From contig NZ_CP007474.1 in assembly GCF_000632845.1 (NCBI RefSeq), positions 930,001-994,000 on the forward strand: a DNA stretch of 64,000 nt, in the 5' to 3' direction. Origin of the DNA: Ehrlichia japonica. Lineage in GTDB: Bacteria > Pseudomonadota > Alphaproteobacteria > Rickettsiales > Anaplasmataceae. How positions within the stretch are numbered: the stretch's first letter is position 1; every line of letters starts with the position of its first letter. Shown here piece by piece: positions 39,090-48,979 of the stretch. The notes beneath the pieces are model-generated. The model saw only the letters and a list, made by a program, of their open reading frames with translations, searched no databases and was not told the origin of the DNA. The translations under genes were made by a program, and so were the position numbers.

Positions 39090-39461
39090 TTAACTTTTCT
39101 TTACACCATATTTTGAACGTGCTTTTTTCCTATTTTGCACTCCTCGAGAATCCAATGCTCCACGTATAATATGATACCGGACCCCAGGTAAATCTTTTAC
39201 ACGCCCACCTCTAATTAAGACAACTGAATGCTCCTGTAAATTATGTCCTTCACCAGGTATATAAGCTATAACTTCACTACCATAACCAGCAATTTTTACA
39301 CGAGCAATTTTACGTAAAGCTGAATTTGGCTTCTTAGGAGTAGTAGTATATACCTTTACGCATACTGCTCTTTTTTGCGGATTATGCTGAAGTGCAGGCG
39401 CCTTATTTAACGAAGGACGAGACTTCCTAGGCTTGCGAACTAATTGATTTATTGTTGGCAT
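39090..39461 (-). CDS. rpsL: 30S ribosomal protein S12
   Basis: Decoding-site protein and first gene of the block. It has 123 residues. [11 protein letters not shown] opens it, with [17 protein letters not shown] carrying the lysine of the streptomycin-linked PKKPNS loop. [27 protein letters not shown] follows in shorter pieces. The 5' leader from the predicted promoter is about 77 nt. Confidence 0.97.
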   Translation of the reverse strand: MPTINQLVRKPRKSRPSLNKAPALQHNPQKRAVCVKVYTTTPKKPNSALRKIARVKIAGYGSEVIAYIPGEGHNLQEHSVVLIRGGRVKDLPGVRYHIIRGALDSRGVQNRKKARSKYGVKKS

Positions 39462-39544
39462 AATGTAACAACCTTACAGTTTATTATTAATAATACAGAT
39501 ACAAGTAGCACCATATATCTTAGCTTTAATAGGAGCATGCGTTA

Positions 39545-39573
39545 CTTATAAAAGAATCACGAACCTTAGTCAA
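39545..39573 (-). promoter_or_regulatory. promoter of the rpsL...rpoC block
   Basis: On the minus strand TTGACT (39568-39573) and TATAAG (39545-39550) are spaced by 17 bp, 84 bp before the rpsL ATG. It is the best sigma70-type match upstream of the 15.6-kb block, so it is the likely main promoter. Confidence 0.6.
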
Positions 39574-40467
39574 TAGAAATTTAACGATTTTTCAAAAACT
39601 AATAAACTTAATAGAACAAGATATCACCAACAACTCAAGTACTCTTTATAGATATACTATTAAAAATTATTTGCAACCATTATATTCATTCCTTATCTAT
39701 GTTTCAAATAACATAGCAAATACAGTTGTAGCAACGCTTGTTTACATCCAATTTTATTACTACTTAATAATAAATATAAAATTGTTTGACTTTTTTCGCT
39801 ATATGATTAGCAGGCATAATTATGGTGTTTTGATACCTTTAAATTCTTATAACATCAAAACTGAATTTACTCTTTGCTATACTTACAATTACCTCTCTTA
39901 TATTTTTTGAATAATCCCACATTCTCAGGAACAGCATGAAGTACAACCCCACTATTAGCAATATTATTTGCATAAGAACATGCTTTCCCTTCTCTTAGAT
40001 CTTTCTAATACTTGAAACAGATTCACATGCTTTGACAAAATGATAAAAACGCCATCAGAAAAAAATTACCAAAAATTTCTTCTTAGATTACAATAACATG
40101 ATGTCTTCTCTTTTTATAGCATATGACCACAAAGATTATGCGTCAAAATCATTAGAATAAGTTTATTCTTTAACAGCAGTAAAATTCTTTTCTAAATGCT
40201 CAATCTACGAATCAAGAACATTTTTTTATTTTCATACAGATGACCCCAAAAACATAAAAATCTATACCTTGCTACTTAACCTTCTAGCATTAAATCTCGA
40301 CAAATCAGTTTTTACACACATCTAAAAAAGGTAGATATTGATAAAGACCTAACCAATACTATATGTGTTTTTTCACAATTTCCATGATTGCCTCAAATAA
40401 ACAAAATGTACCTTTATCAGCACAAGACTGATATCTCTAACCCATTGCTTTCCATGCCATTATTATC

Positions 40468-40560
40468 TCCATAAACATTCTACATCTTCTAATGTCAACA
40501 CACTGAATTGTCCTAAGTTCAAGTAATCATCAACATGTATTACTAAATCAGGATCATGTT
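40468..40560 (-). pseudogene. possible fragment of a decayed gene
   Basis: An uninterrupted minus-strand stretch encoding HDPDLVIHVDDYLNLG and then QFSVLTLEDVECLWR, bounded by stops. The composition is protein-like, but I recognise no family with confidence; PDLVIHxxDY is a weak echo of metallophosphatases. It may be chance. Confidence 0.25.
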
Positions 40561-40880
40561 TTAATATTAGATAGTATTTATTACAAACACCACTCTAAAC
40601 ATCTAGAACGTTGCGGCTTCAATTTCCGACTACAAAACGTACTATATATATCCAGTAGACTCCAAATTGCTATTTCTCTAATCTTGCTACAGATATCATC
40701 AAAGACTCCCTCCACTGTAGGAACACCCTAATATCTATTCCAAATTTTGATGATATACTATAAAGCATGCACATCTTCTAAACAAGAAGTTAACACACAA
40801 TCAAACATTTTATAATTTAGACTGAGTAAATAATGGGTCAGCATTAGAGATATAGATAATCAAGTTAACATTACAAAAAA

Positions 40881-41516
40881 CTAGCTGAGCACAATCTCAT
40901 TTACATAACTTTTAGACGATGGTATCGATAATTGCCCACAAACTTCACTAACAACAAAATCAATAGCTTCACATTTAGCACGTCGAGTATTCATATTATC
41001 AATAACGTGACTACATACACCCAAACCTGCGCCTAAAAACCTAGTAATAAAATATAACCCTGCCAAAAACGCACCAGTCATTAACACTACACTGTACACA
41101 TTTAAAAACAATATTTCTTGAACATACAGATTAGATAGCAACAAAAAATTACAAGTAACAACACAAACACCAGCAAATATTATATTACTCATGTACCTAA
41201 ATATTGTTATGTTATTAATTCCTTTACCATTTTTTGTATCCTGTACAAAACAAGAATTACGATCATTTTTTAATAATTGCACTTCATTACTTTCGGGTTT
41301 TTTAACACAATTAATAAATTTAATGCAAGATAATACCAAAAACATGATTACTGATAAACCAACTAACCAATTAGATATTGTATTTAAATTGCTATCTATC
41401 ACATTATAATGTTTTAATAAAAACAAGACTGCTCCTATAATATATATTAACAAGCAAACCATACGTACCTGCTCTAATGTATTAGTAAGTTTCTTGTTTT
41501 TAATTTGTAAATACAT
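40881..41516 (-). CDS. membrane protein of unknown function
   Basis: 211 residues not assigned to a known family. There are four hydrophobic spans at about 18-35, 45-63, 107-128 and 135-158. They sit as two pairs around a polar loop (about 70-103) rich in Asn, Lys and Asp. The C-terminus after about 165 is polar and likely cytoplasmic. The ATG at 41516 has AGGAAAA upstream, which supports a real gene. It is divergent from rnj. The arrangement of two helical hairpins is common among lineage-restricted Ehrlichia membrane proteins; no function can be given. Confidence 0.7.
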   Translation of the reverse strand: MYLQIKNKKLTNTLEQVRMVCLLIYIIGAVLFLLKHYNVIDSNLNTISNWLVGLSVIMFLVLSCIKFINCVKKPESNEVQLLKNDRNSCFVQDTKNGKGINNITIFRYMSNIIFAGVCVVTCNFLLLSNLYVQEILFLNVYSVVLMTGAFLAGLYFITRFLGAGLGVCSHVIDNMNTRRAKCEAIDFVVSEVCGQLSIPSSKSYVNEIVLS

Positions 41517-41691
41517 TAATATATTTTCCTAAAATTTATCTTTATTAACTTAAATATCCCTTTCTAGATGTGATTAATGACCTAAAATATACAATAATTT
41601 ATCATTTAATAATAATTAATTATTCTAATGCTTTCCTTTAACCAACAAATAAGATATGCTGTTACTTAAGTTTTTAGAATGTACTTAATAA

Positions 41692-43314
41692 ATGAATACT
41701 GATGATTTATTGTTTGTACCCTTAGGTGGGGTCGGACAGATAGGCATGAATGTCAATTTATATCATTTGAATGGTAAATGGATAATCATTGATTTCGGAG
41801 CAGGTTTTGCTGATGACAATATGCCAGGAATAGACATGATTGTTGCTGATATCAGCTTTATAAAAAAAAATAAAAAGAATCTACTTGGTATAGTATTAAC
41901 ACATGCTCATGAAGACCATATAGGAGGTATACAGTATCTCTGGAATGATTTACAATGTCCAATATATGCAACGAAATTTACCGCTGCTTTACTGCAAGCA
42001 AAATTAAAAGAATATTCATTTGAAGTCAACATAACAGAAATTGATACTACAAAAAGATTAAATCTTGGTCCTTTTACTCTTGAATTTATAAATTTGACAC
42101 ACTCGATACCAGAAATGAATGCAATTGCATTACATACTGACAAAGGAATAGTAGTACACACAGGAGATTGGAAGTTAGATGATAACCCAATGATTGGCCC
42201 TGTATCGAACACACAAAGGTTAAAAGAATTAGGAGATGAAGGAGTTTTAGCACTTGTATGCGATTCAACCAACATATTTACTAAAAACAAATCAGGATCC
42301 GAAGGTGACTTAGAAGAAAGTTTGTTCAATATAATAAAAAACTGCAATCAAAAAGTTGCCGTATCTTTATTTGCTTCCAACATTGCACGAATCCATACCA
42401 TAACACACATTGCAGAAAGATTAGATAGAAAAGTAGTAATACTAGGAAAATCTCTTATAAGAATTACACAGGCTGCACAAGACAGCGGGTATCTACAAGA
42501 CATACCAGAATTCATTAACATCAACCAAGCAAATAAACTTCCAAGGAATCAAGTTTTACTACTTTGTACTGGTTGTCAAGGTGAAGCGTTAGCAGCAACT
42601 GCTAAACTTGCTAACAATTCTCATGCATTAACCAAATTAGAAGATGGAGATACAATCATCTTTTCTTCCAAAATAATTCCAGGAAATGAAAAGCGCATAT
42701 ATAGTGTATTCAATAAATTCGTCAATATGGGAATTAATGTTATTACAGAATTTATGGAACATGTACATGTATCAGGACACCCTTCCAAAAATGAAGTAGC
42801 TACTATGTATTCATTAGTAAGGCCTAAACTATCTATTCCTGTGCACGGGGAATACATACATATGTACGAACATGCCAAAATTGCAAAGCAGTGTAACGTA
42901 GATAAAGCAATAATAGTTCATCCAGGAGATGTAATAAGCCTCACAAAAAAACAAAAGATTAATTCTGTGAAAGCTGGTTATTTTGGTGTTGATGGTAATT
43001 TCTTACACCACCCTCAAGGTAGCGTCATATCCATGAGGAAAAGGATGAAAGATTCAGGAATAATTGTAATAACACTAGTTTTAAATAATAAAAAAGAACT
43101 ATTAAAAGAGCCAAGAATTTTTGCTCCAGGGGTGTTAGACCATTTTGATAGTGGAGCAATTATCAAAAAAATCTCATCTAAAATAAGCAGTGAACTTTAT
43201 TCTAAAAAAATAAACAATATACGACAACATGTGGAAAATATAGTTTTTAATGCTTTAAAACACAATGTTAAAAACAAACCATTCGTTGAAGTACAGCTAG
43301 AATACATAAACTAG
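41692..43314 (+). CDS. rnj: ribonuclease J
   Basis: Metallo-beta-lactamase-fold RNase (beta-CASP) with endo- and 5'-3' exonuclease activity in RNA decay and maturation. It has 540 residues. The zinc motif HAHEDHIGG is at 71-79, with VPLGGVGQIGMN at the N-terminus and HTGDWKLDD. The beta-CASP region holds SLFASNIARI and CTGCQGE, followed by HVSGHPSKNE and PVHGEYIHMYEHA. The 3' end is partly duplicated downstream (43387-43465). Confidence 0.96.
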   Translation: MNTDDLLFVPLGGVGQIGMNVNLYHLNGKWIIIDFGAGFADDNMPGIDMIVADISFIKKNKKNLLGIVLTHAHEDHIGGIQYLWNDLQCPIYATKFTAALLQAKLKEYSFEVNITEIDTTKRLNLGPFTLEFINLTHSIPEMNAIALHTDKGIVVHTGDWKLDDNPMIGPVSNTQRLKELGDEGVLALVCDSTNIFTKNKSGSEGDLEESLFNIIKNCNQKVAVSLFASNIARIHTITHIAERLDRKVVILGKSLIRITQAAQDSGYLQDIPEFININQANKLPRNQVLLLCTGCQGEALAATAKLANNSHALTKLEDGDTIIFSSKIIPGNEKRIYSVFNKFVNMGINVITEFMEHVHVSGHPSKNEVATMYSLVRPKLSIPVHGEYIHMYEHAKIAKQCNVDKAIIVHPGDVISLTKKQKINSVKAGYFGVDGNFLHHPQGSVISMRKRMKDSGIIVITLVLNNKKELLKEPRIFAPGVLDHFDSGAIIKKISSKISSELYSKKINNIRQHVENIVFNALKHNVKNKPFVEVQLEYIN

Positions 43315-43465
43315 TACCCCTTATACTAGCACAAATATTTACTTAGTAACAATTTGCACAGCCCCCCTATAATTCAATAATGTACAGACAATATAGGTTT
43401 CAATGCTCTAAGATATAATAAAAAAACAACTTATTTATGAAGTACACTTAGAATACACAACTATA
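43240..43465. repeat. degenerate direct repeat of the rnj 3' end
   Basis: The last 75 or so bases of rnj (about 43236-43312) recur in decayed form at about 43387-43465, offset 151-153 bp. Anchors are AATGCT at 43249 and 43402, and GAAGTAC followed by TAGAATACA at 43288 and 43439. The second copy has lost frame and lies past the rnj stop. Confidence 0.75.
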
Positions 43466-43767
43466 TCTTGTATATTCCATAACCATCAAGTATTTGTTAA
43501 AAATAACTTCAATACCATAAAACTAGCGATATAATCAAAATAGAAAAACACACACATTAAAGCTTGTCTATTTCATTAATAATTAATTCCTATGACACAA
43601 GACCATTTCTAATTATATAAACAATACATTGGACAACTTACTACTTATCAGTAATAACACTACCAACAATAAGTGTTTCTAATATTACAATAATATAAAC
43701 TCTAAGCTTGTCACAATAATCTTAACATTGTATATGTATGATGTGGTTCTTCTTCAATTAAAATATA
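43315..43767. other. spacer between rnj and the COQ9 gene
   Basis: About 450 bp. The left part holds the decayed copy of the rnj 3' end. The right part is plain AT-rich DNA that should contain the COQ9 gene promoter; none stands out. Confidence 0.5.
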
Positions 43768-44385
43768 ATGGATAATCAATCATCAATAATAAAAGCAACA
43801 ATAGCGTTAATACCATTTCATGGGATATCCGATGATACACTATTAAAAGCTTGTATTGATCTCAATTTAAGTGAAGAATTTTGCAAATTTCATAATGGAA
43901 TATATGATGTACTAAATAGCATAAATGAGGATTTGATGAACTTTATAAGTACAAAATTCCATGAAACAGAAACCGTTAATAATTTGAAAATACGTGAAAA
44001 AATACAATATACAGTTCATCTATGCTTAATATATTATACTTCATTACCAAATTATAGAGAATTACTAAAAAACATATCGTATGAAGCATTATATAACATG
44101 TGTTTTTTTTCTAAATCTTTATATAAATTAGTAGACCACATTTGGTATCTAATTGGTGATAAATCAACTGACTTTAATTATTATACTAAAAGAATTACAT
44201 TAGCTGTTGTATACACAAGTACTATTATGTATTTTATCAATGATTTCTCTAATAATCACGCTGATACTATTCTTTTTTTAGAAAGACGGATTAATAATGT
44301 AATACAGATACATAGATTAAAATCCTATGTATCCAATAAGACTGAAAAATTTAATATATTCAAAATCAAATTTGACAATGAATAA
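43768..44385 (+). CDS. COQ9 family protein
   Basis: A 205-residue member of the COQ9 family, lipid-binding proteins needed for ubiquinone synthesis, where they present intermediates to COQ7. The C-terminal part carries the family signature: VDHIWYLIGDKSTDFNYYT (about 122-140) followed by KRITLAVVYTSTIMYFI and FLERRINNV. An N-terminal TetR-like helical region has LKIREKI. Assignment rests on the IGDxSTDFNxYTKR core, which is distinctive. Confidence 0.9.
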   Translation: MDNQSSIIKATIALIPFHGISDDTLLKACIDLNLSEEFCKFHNGIYDVLNSINEDLMNFISTKFHETETVNNLKIREKIQYTVHLCLIYYTSLPNYRELLKNISYEALYNMCFFSKSLYKLVDHIWYLIGDKSTDFNYYTKRITLAVVYTSTIMYFINDFSNNHADTILFLERRINNVIQIHRLKSYVSNKTEKFNIFKIKFDNE

Positions 44386-44851
44386 AAACTATATTAGTTA
44401 TTATAGCCACATCTCTTCAATAAATAATGTTAATATTATCGAAGAAATAGCTACATTACATAATGTGTAAAGGTATAAGAATTTCATCTACAACAAAAAA
44501 TCTCAAAAAACATAGTTAATTATTAATGATAAAAACGCGTTTCTAGAGTACTCATTACTAAGAAAACTACCATCGATTTTTTACTACATCACAGTGTTAC
44601 ACTATATTTTGACAGAACCAATAATATTTTATATTAAACTTATCAATAATTAATGCTAACAGACTATAATAGAGAAAAATATTAATTTAGAAATACTGTA
44701 CAACAGATAATATTATAAATAACCTCATATACGCAATGTAAAATATTAGAACAAGTAAAGATATTTTAAGATATTTATCTGATAAATAGTGCATTATAAT
44801 ATTCACCAAATATGTTATAAACTAAATGTTACACTTATCGTATTATATATT
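44386..44851. other. spacer upstream of the HlyD-type gene
   Basis: About 465 bp, no gene seen. An in-frame GTG at 44789 lies in its right end and would lengthen the next gene by 21 residues. Confidence 0.45.
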
Positions 44852-46369
44852 ATGTATCAAAAATTCAGAAATTTCATAAAAGTAGGGTTATCACTACCAA
44901 AACTTTTAGGTCATCACACACTACATCTAGAGAATAACAAAAAAGAACAAGGATCAAATATATTGACCAAATCACTACTTATCATAGACAACATGGTAAA
45001 CCTTTTATTCAAGTACAATAAGAAAGATTCAATAAATGAAGTACTAAAAATATCGTGGGGACCACTATTCACTGGCTTTATCATTATCTTACTATTCTTT
45101 GGCATATTTGGAATATGGTCTGCAGTAGCACCACTCGATGGTTCAGTAATTGCACAAGGCGAAGTAGTCCCTTCATCAGAAAAACAAATTATACAGCACT
45201 TAGAAGGTGGTATCATTAATAAAATCCTAGTAAAAGAAGGGGAATTAGTCCAAAAAGATCAGCCTATAATATATTTACACAACACTACAGCCAAAGCTAA
45301 TCTAGATATCATAAAAGAGCGGATGCTTGATTTACTGGCAACAGAAGCTAGGTTAGTCGCCATAAAATATAATAATCAATCTCTAACCTTTCCAGATACT
45401 ATAAAGGATCTATCAGATGAAAAAACAAGAATGCAAATAATAGAAAATCAGCAACAATTATTTGAATCACATAAAAAAAACGTATCCGGACAAATAGATA
45501 TTCTACAACAACGCATAAAACAGCTACATCAAGAATTATCAGGATTATCTGCTCAATTAACTTCAGCAATAACTCAACATAAATTGATCAAAGAAGAACT
45601 AGAAACAAAAAAAAGTCTTTTAGAGGACGGATACATTAGTAAACCACATATTATTGCACTTAAACGTCAATATGCTGAATCTAAAGGAAAAATCGGTCAA
45701 ATTAAATCTGCTATTGCATCAGTAAATCAAAAAATCGGAGAAAATAAATTAGAAATAATCAACATCACTAACAACGTACAAAATAAAATTAATTTTGAAC
45801 TTAAAGATGTAACATCTGCTATCACAGACTTAAAAGAAAAGATGAAAACTGCCCAAGATATATTAGACAGAACTATAATAAGATCTCCTCAAACAGGCAT
45901 TATAACAGGATTAAAATATCACACAGAAGGTGGAGTCATAACTCCTGGAGCGCCTATTACAAATGTTGTTCCATTAAACGACGATTTAATTATAGATGCA
46001 AAAATACAAACAAAACATATTGAACAGATTTTATCAGCACAGATGAAAGATAAAAATATGGTATCATATGAAGATTATCGTGGACTAAAGGCAAAAATAC
46101 GCCTTAGTGCTTATAATATACGTAAAATTGGATTAATTAATGGAATAGTAGTACAAGTATCAGCTGATGCTTTAAGTGAAGTCAATGGAATGCGTTACTA
46201 TAAGATACAGGTAATAATACCAAAAAAACAATCTACAAAGCTAAAAAATTTAAAGTTGTATCCTGGAATGCCAGTAGAAGTTTTTATAATTACCCAGTCC
46301 CGTACTTTGCTTAACTACTTATTTACTCCAATAACCAGCACTTTTGAAAAAGCTTTTAATGAAAGGTGA
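44852..46369 (+). CDS. type I secretion membrane fusion protein (HlyD family)
   Basis: Periplasmic adaptor that links an inner-membrane ABC exporter to an outer-membrane channel. From the ATG at 44852 it has 505 residues; an upstream GTG at 44789 is possible, and neither has a clear ribosome binding site. One membrane span lies at about 72-94, followed by the PLDGSVIAQGEVVPS barrel entry and HLEGGIINKILVKEGELVQK, a lipoyl-like half. Then come long coiled-coil hairpins (about 145-330), the second half-motif TIIRSPQTGIITGLKYHTEGG, and the C-terminal LYPGMPVEVFI. No ABC transporter is adjacent. Ehrlichia tandem-repeat and ankyrin effectors use type I secretion, so this may be the adaptor for them; that link is inference. 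Confidence 0.92.
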   Translation: MYQKFRNFIKVGLSLPKLLGHHTLHLENNKKEQGSNILTKSLLIIDNMVNLLFKYNKKDSINEVLKISWGPLFTGFIIILLFFGIFGIWSAVAPLDGSVIAQGEVVPSSEKQIIQHLEGGIINKILVKEGELVQKDQPIIYLHNTTAKANLDIIKERMLDLLATEARLVAIKYNNQSLTFPDTIKDLSDEKTRMQIIENQQQLFESHKKNVSGQIDILQQRIKQLHQELSGLSAQLTSAITQHKLIKEELETKKSLLEDGYISKPHIIALKRQYAESKGKIGQIKSAIASVNQKIGENKLEIINITNNVQNKINFELKDVTSAITDLKEKMKTAQDILDRTIIRSPQTGIITGLKYHTEGGVITPGAPITNVVPLNDDLIIDAKIQTKHIEQILSAQMKDKNMVSYEDYRGLKAKIRLSAYNIRKIGLINGIVVQVSADALSEVNGMRYYKIQVIIPKKQSTKLKNLKLYPGMPVEVFIITQSRTLLNYLFTPITSTFEKAFNER

Positions 46370-46678
46370 TAAACATGCTAAACTTAAGGTACTTCTAGTT
46401 GAGAGATTATACAAACGCATTTATATAGAATATTACTATATATTTACAGAGCATGCCTAAGTACAATTAAAGAAAAAGTATTAAAAAACAATAGAAAATA
46501 TTAAAAGCTACATTCATTTTCAATATAAAATTTTATAGTGCAAAATTGTAAACTTATAAACATGCAGCAGTTATCTAAAAATAACTTAACATTTCAATTG
46601 TAATAGATAGATTTTCTAGACTTTACAAGATATAGAAAAACAGAACCTACATGTTACATACTTGTACAATATTATTTA
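46370..46678. other. spacer, convergent
   Basis: About 310 bp downstream of both neighbours. No gene, RNA or clear terminator seen. Confidence 0.5.
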
Positions 46679-48295
46679 TTACATAATTTTATTATATTTA
46701 GATCTATCATATTGAAACATTCTACATAATATAATTACTGATATTAGCCCAATAAGTACTATAACCAGAGCATATGGAGCTGCATCAGTGTATCTTTCAT
46801 CACTGATAAGTTCATACATTGTAGTAGCCATAGTATCAAAGTTAAAAGGCCTAATAATTAGTGTTGCTGCTAGTTCCTTTATAACATCAACAAATACTAA
46901 TAAAAACCCAACTAATATACTCTTCTTAATCATTGGAATATGAATATTAAAGCACGTAGAAATTACATTATGTCCCATTAACAAAGATGACCAATCTATT
47001 TCTTTTGGAATCTTATTTAATCCAGATTCTATAGGGCCTAAAGATATAGCAAGAAACCTAAATACATAAGAATATATTAACCCAAATGTTGTTCCTATCA
47101 GAGCAAATGAAAAATATGAGGTAACAAAATGTGATAGACTTCCTAGTAATACCATAACACTTACAGCAACAATAGTATTAGGGACAGCATAACCCATCAC
47201 AATAAATTTTATTATATAAGATAACGATTCCCTTTTTCTGATTATGTATGACATAATAACTGATATCACAACAGTAATAATAGCTGTTATAAATGCTATA
47301 CTAACACTATTGAATATAGATATATAGAATCTACTATTAGCTACTAATGTTCCAACTCTCTCAATAGTCCAATACAATAAAGGTACAATAGGTATTACAA
47401 AACCTATTAACACTGGCACTAAACAAACACAATATATTAATACAAGTTTCAATTTATTCTCAACCTTCCAAGTATGATAATATTCTGTATTCATCTTTAT
47501 TGTTGAATAAGATATCCCTTTACCACGAAATAACTTTTCTAATATGATAAGCAAAAATATAAAAAACAATGCAATAAAAGCAAATAAACAAGCAGAATAT
47601 TTATCATATAATAAAAACCAATTCCTATATATTCCTCTAGTAAAAGTATCTATTGCAAGAAATTGTGGTGTACCAAAATCAGATATTACTTCCATTAATA
47701 CAAATGATACACCAGCAGCAATAGCTGGACGAACTACGGGCAAAGCAATGGAAGTTAAAATTTTACCCCTAAAAGGACATAACGTGGTAGCAACTGCAAT
47801 AGTACTACGAATAGCTATTAAACTTGTTCTCACTAACATATATACATAGGGATACAGATTAAATCCTATAATAATAATCCCCCATCCCAAGGATTTAACA
47901 TTAGGAAAATAATAATCTCCTTTACTCCAATGAAAAGTTTCTCGCAAAAAGATTTGCAAAGGACCCGAAAATTCAAAAATATTTACATAAACATATGCAA
48001 CTATATACCCTGGTATCGAAAGTGGTAAAAAAAGAGCTATTTCAAAAAATCTACGTCCAAAAAATGAATAATAAGTTACAAACCAAGCTGCTGATATACC
48101 AATAACAAGCGCTATTATTCCCACTCCTATCATCAAAATAATAGTATTAAAAGCATATTCAGGCAAAACAGATGTTAATAGATCTATTGTTTTATCTTCA
48201 GTAAATATAATAGAAATCAATGAAAATATTGGGGCTATAAACATCCCAACCAATACACACAGAAAAACGTTTTTTAAAAGATTTGGAAACGACAC
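46679..48295 (-). CDS. fbpB: ferric iron ABC transporter permease
   Basis: Inner-membrane permease of the FbpB/SfuB type, 538 residues, with about 12 hydrophobic spans in two tandem permease halves. Each half has a cytoplasmic coupling loop: TLCPFRGKILTSIALPVVRPAI in the first (shown in part) and LLMGHNVISTCFNIHIP in the second, corresponding to the EAA motif. LSIPGYIVAYVY is typical of the family. The start is GTG at 48295. The binding protein and ATPase are not adjacent, so the transporter genes are scattered, as is common in this family of bacteria. Confidence 0.88.
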   Translation of the reverse strand: MSFPNLLKNVFLCVLVGMFIAPIFSLISIIFTEDKTIDLLTSVLPEYAFNTIILMIGVGIIALVIGISAAWFVTYYSFFGRRFFEIALFLPLSIPGYIVAYVYVNIFEFSGPLQIFLRETFHWSKGDYYFPNVKSLGWGIIIIGFNLYPYVYMLVRTSLIAIRSTIAVATTLCPFRGKILTSIALPVVRPAIAAGVSFVLMEVISDFGTPQFLAIDTFTRGIYRNWFLLYDKYSACLFAFIALFFIFLLIILEKLFRGKGISYSTIKMNTEYYHTWKVENKLKLVLIYCVCLVPVLIGFVIPIVPLLYWTIERVGTLVANSRFYISIFNSVSIAFITAIITVVISVIMSYIIRKRESLSYIIKFIVMGYAVPNTIVAVSVMVLLGSLSHFVTSYFSFALIGTTFGLIYSYVFRFLAISLGPIESGLNKIPKEIDWSSLLMGHNVISTCFNIHIPMIKKSILVGFLLVFVDVIKELAATLIIRPFNFDTMATTMYELISDERYTDAAPYALVIVLIGLISVIILCRMFQYDRSKYNKIM

Positions 48296-48440
48296 TATTT
48301 TGAGGTTAATTATATTGATCAGTCATGTATTTATTATACATAAACAACCTCTATCAGTCACTTAAAACCTTATAAAATATTTTATTGATAGAATTTCTCT
48401 GTATGTGATATATAGGGACATTAAACGTTTTTATAAAAAA

Positions 48441-48971
48441 ATGGCAAGAAAGTCTCAATATCATATTTCTCTCAGGATAATGCACTGGTTAACTGGTATA
48501 CCAATCATATTAATGCTGATTATGGGGTTTTGCTTGAAAATGGAGGTATTCCCCGACAATTATCCTATAGGGAAATTTTATTCCCTACATAAATCAACAG
48601 GGATAATATTGTTATTTTTATTAATATTACGCATAATATGTAGGCTTAATTCAATTATCCCCTCATATCCTAAAAGCTTTTCATGTTTCTTAGCTTTAAT
48701 TTCTAAAATTACACATATAAGTTTATATATTACTGTCATAGGAATGGCTACATCTGGTTATGTTATGTCCTCAGCCTCAGGAAAAGCAATAGAAATTTTT
48801 TCATTTAATGTGCCATTATTAATTGACTCCAACAAACACATAGCTAACGCTGCACAACAGGCCCATAACATATGCGCATATATGTTGTCTACTTTAATAA
48901 TTGTACATATACTAGCAGCACTAAAGCATAAATTTATAGATAAGGATAATATTTTTAATCGTATAATATAA
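48441..48971 (+). CDS. cytochrome b561 family protein
   Basis: Four-helix membrane di-heme protein. It has 176 residues from the ATG at 48441 (MARKSQYHIS); a GTG at 48405 would add 12. The heme-ligand histidines are suggested by RIMHWLTG in helix 1, FYSLHKSTGI in helix 2, ITHISLYITVIGMATSGY in helix 3, and AHNICAYMLSTLIIVHILAA in helix 4. Such proteins pass electrons from quinol or to superoxide. The next gene starts nine bases later. Confidence 0.88.
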   Translation: MARKSQYHISLRIMHWLTGIPIILMLIMGFCLKMEVFPDNYPIGKFYSLHKSTGIILLFLLILRIICRLNSIIPSYPKSFSCFLALISKITHISLYITVIGMATSGYVMSSASGKAIEIFSFNVPLLIDSNKHIANAAQQAHNICAYMLSTLIIVHILAALKHKFIDKDNIFNRII

Positions 48972-48979
48972 GAGTTGTC

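Larger units (their letters stand above)
39462..40880. other. 1.4-kb spacer upstream of rpsL
   Basis: Apart from the rpsL promoter, no intact gene. On the minus strand at about 40468-40560 a stop-free stretch of 30 codons reads PDLVIHVDDYLNLGQF and then SVLTLEDVECLWR. It is less AT-driven than random frames and could be a piece of a decayed gene, since stops break the frame on both sides. An open frame at 39671-39910 on the plus strand looks like chance. Confidence 0.45.

Noticed and set aside
39671-39910. 79-codon frame upstream of rpsL
   Set aside because: Tyr/Ile/Asn-rich product without features, and no start signal.
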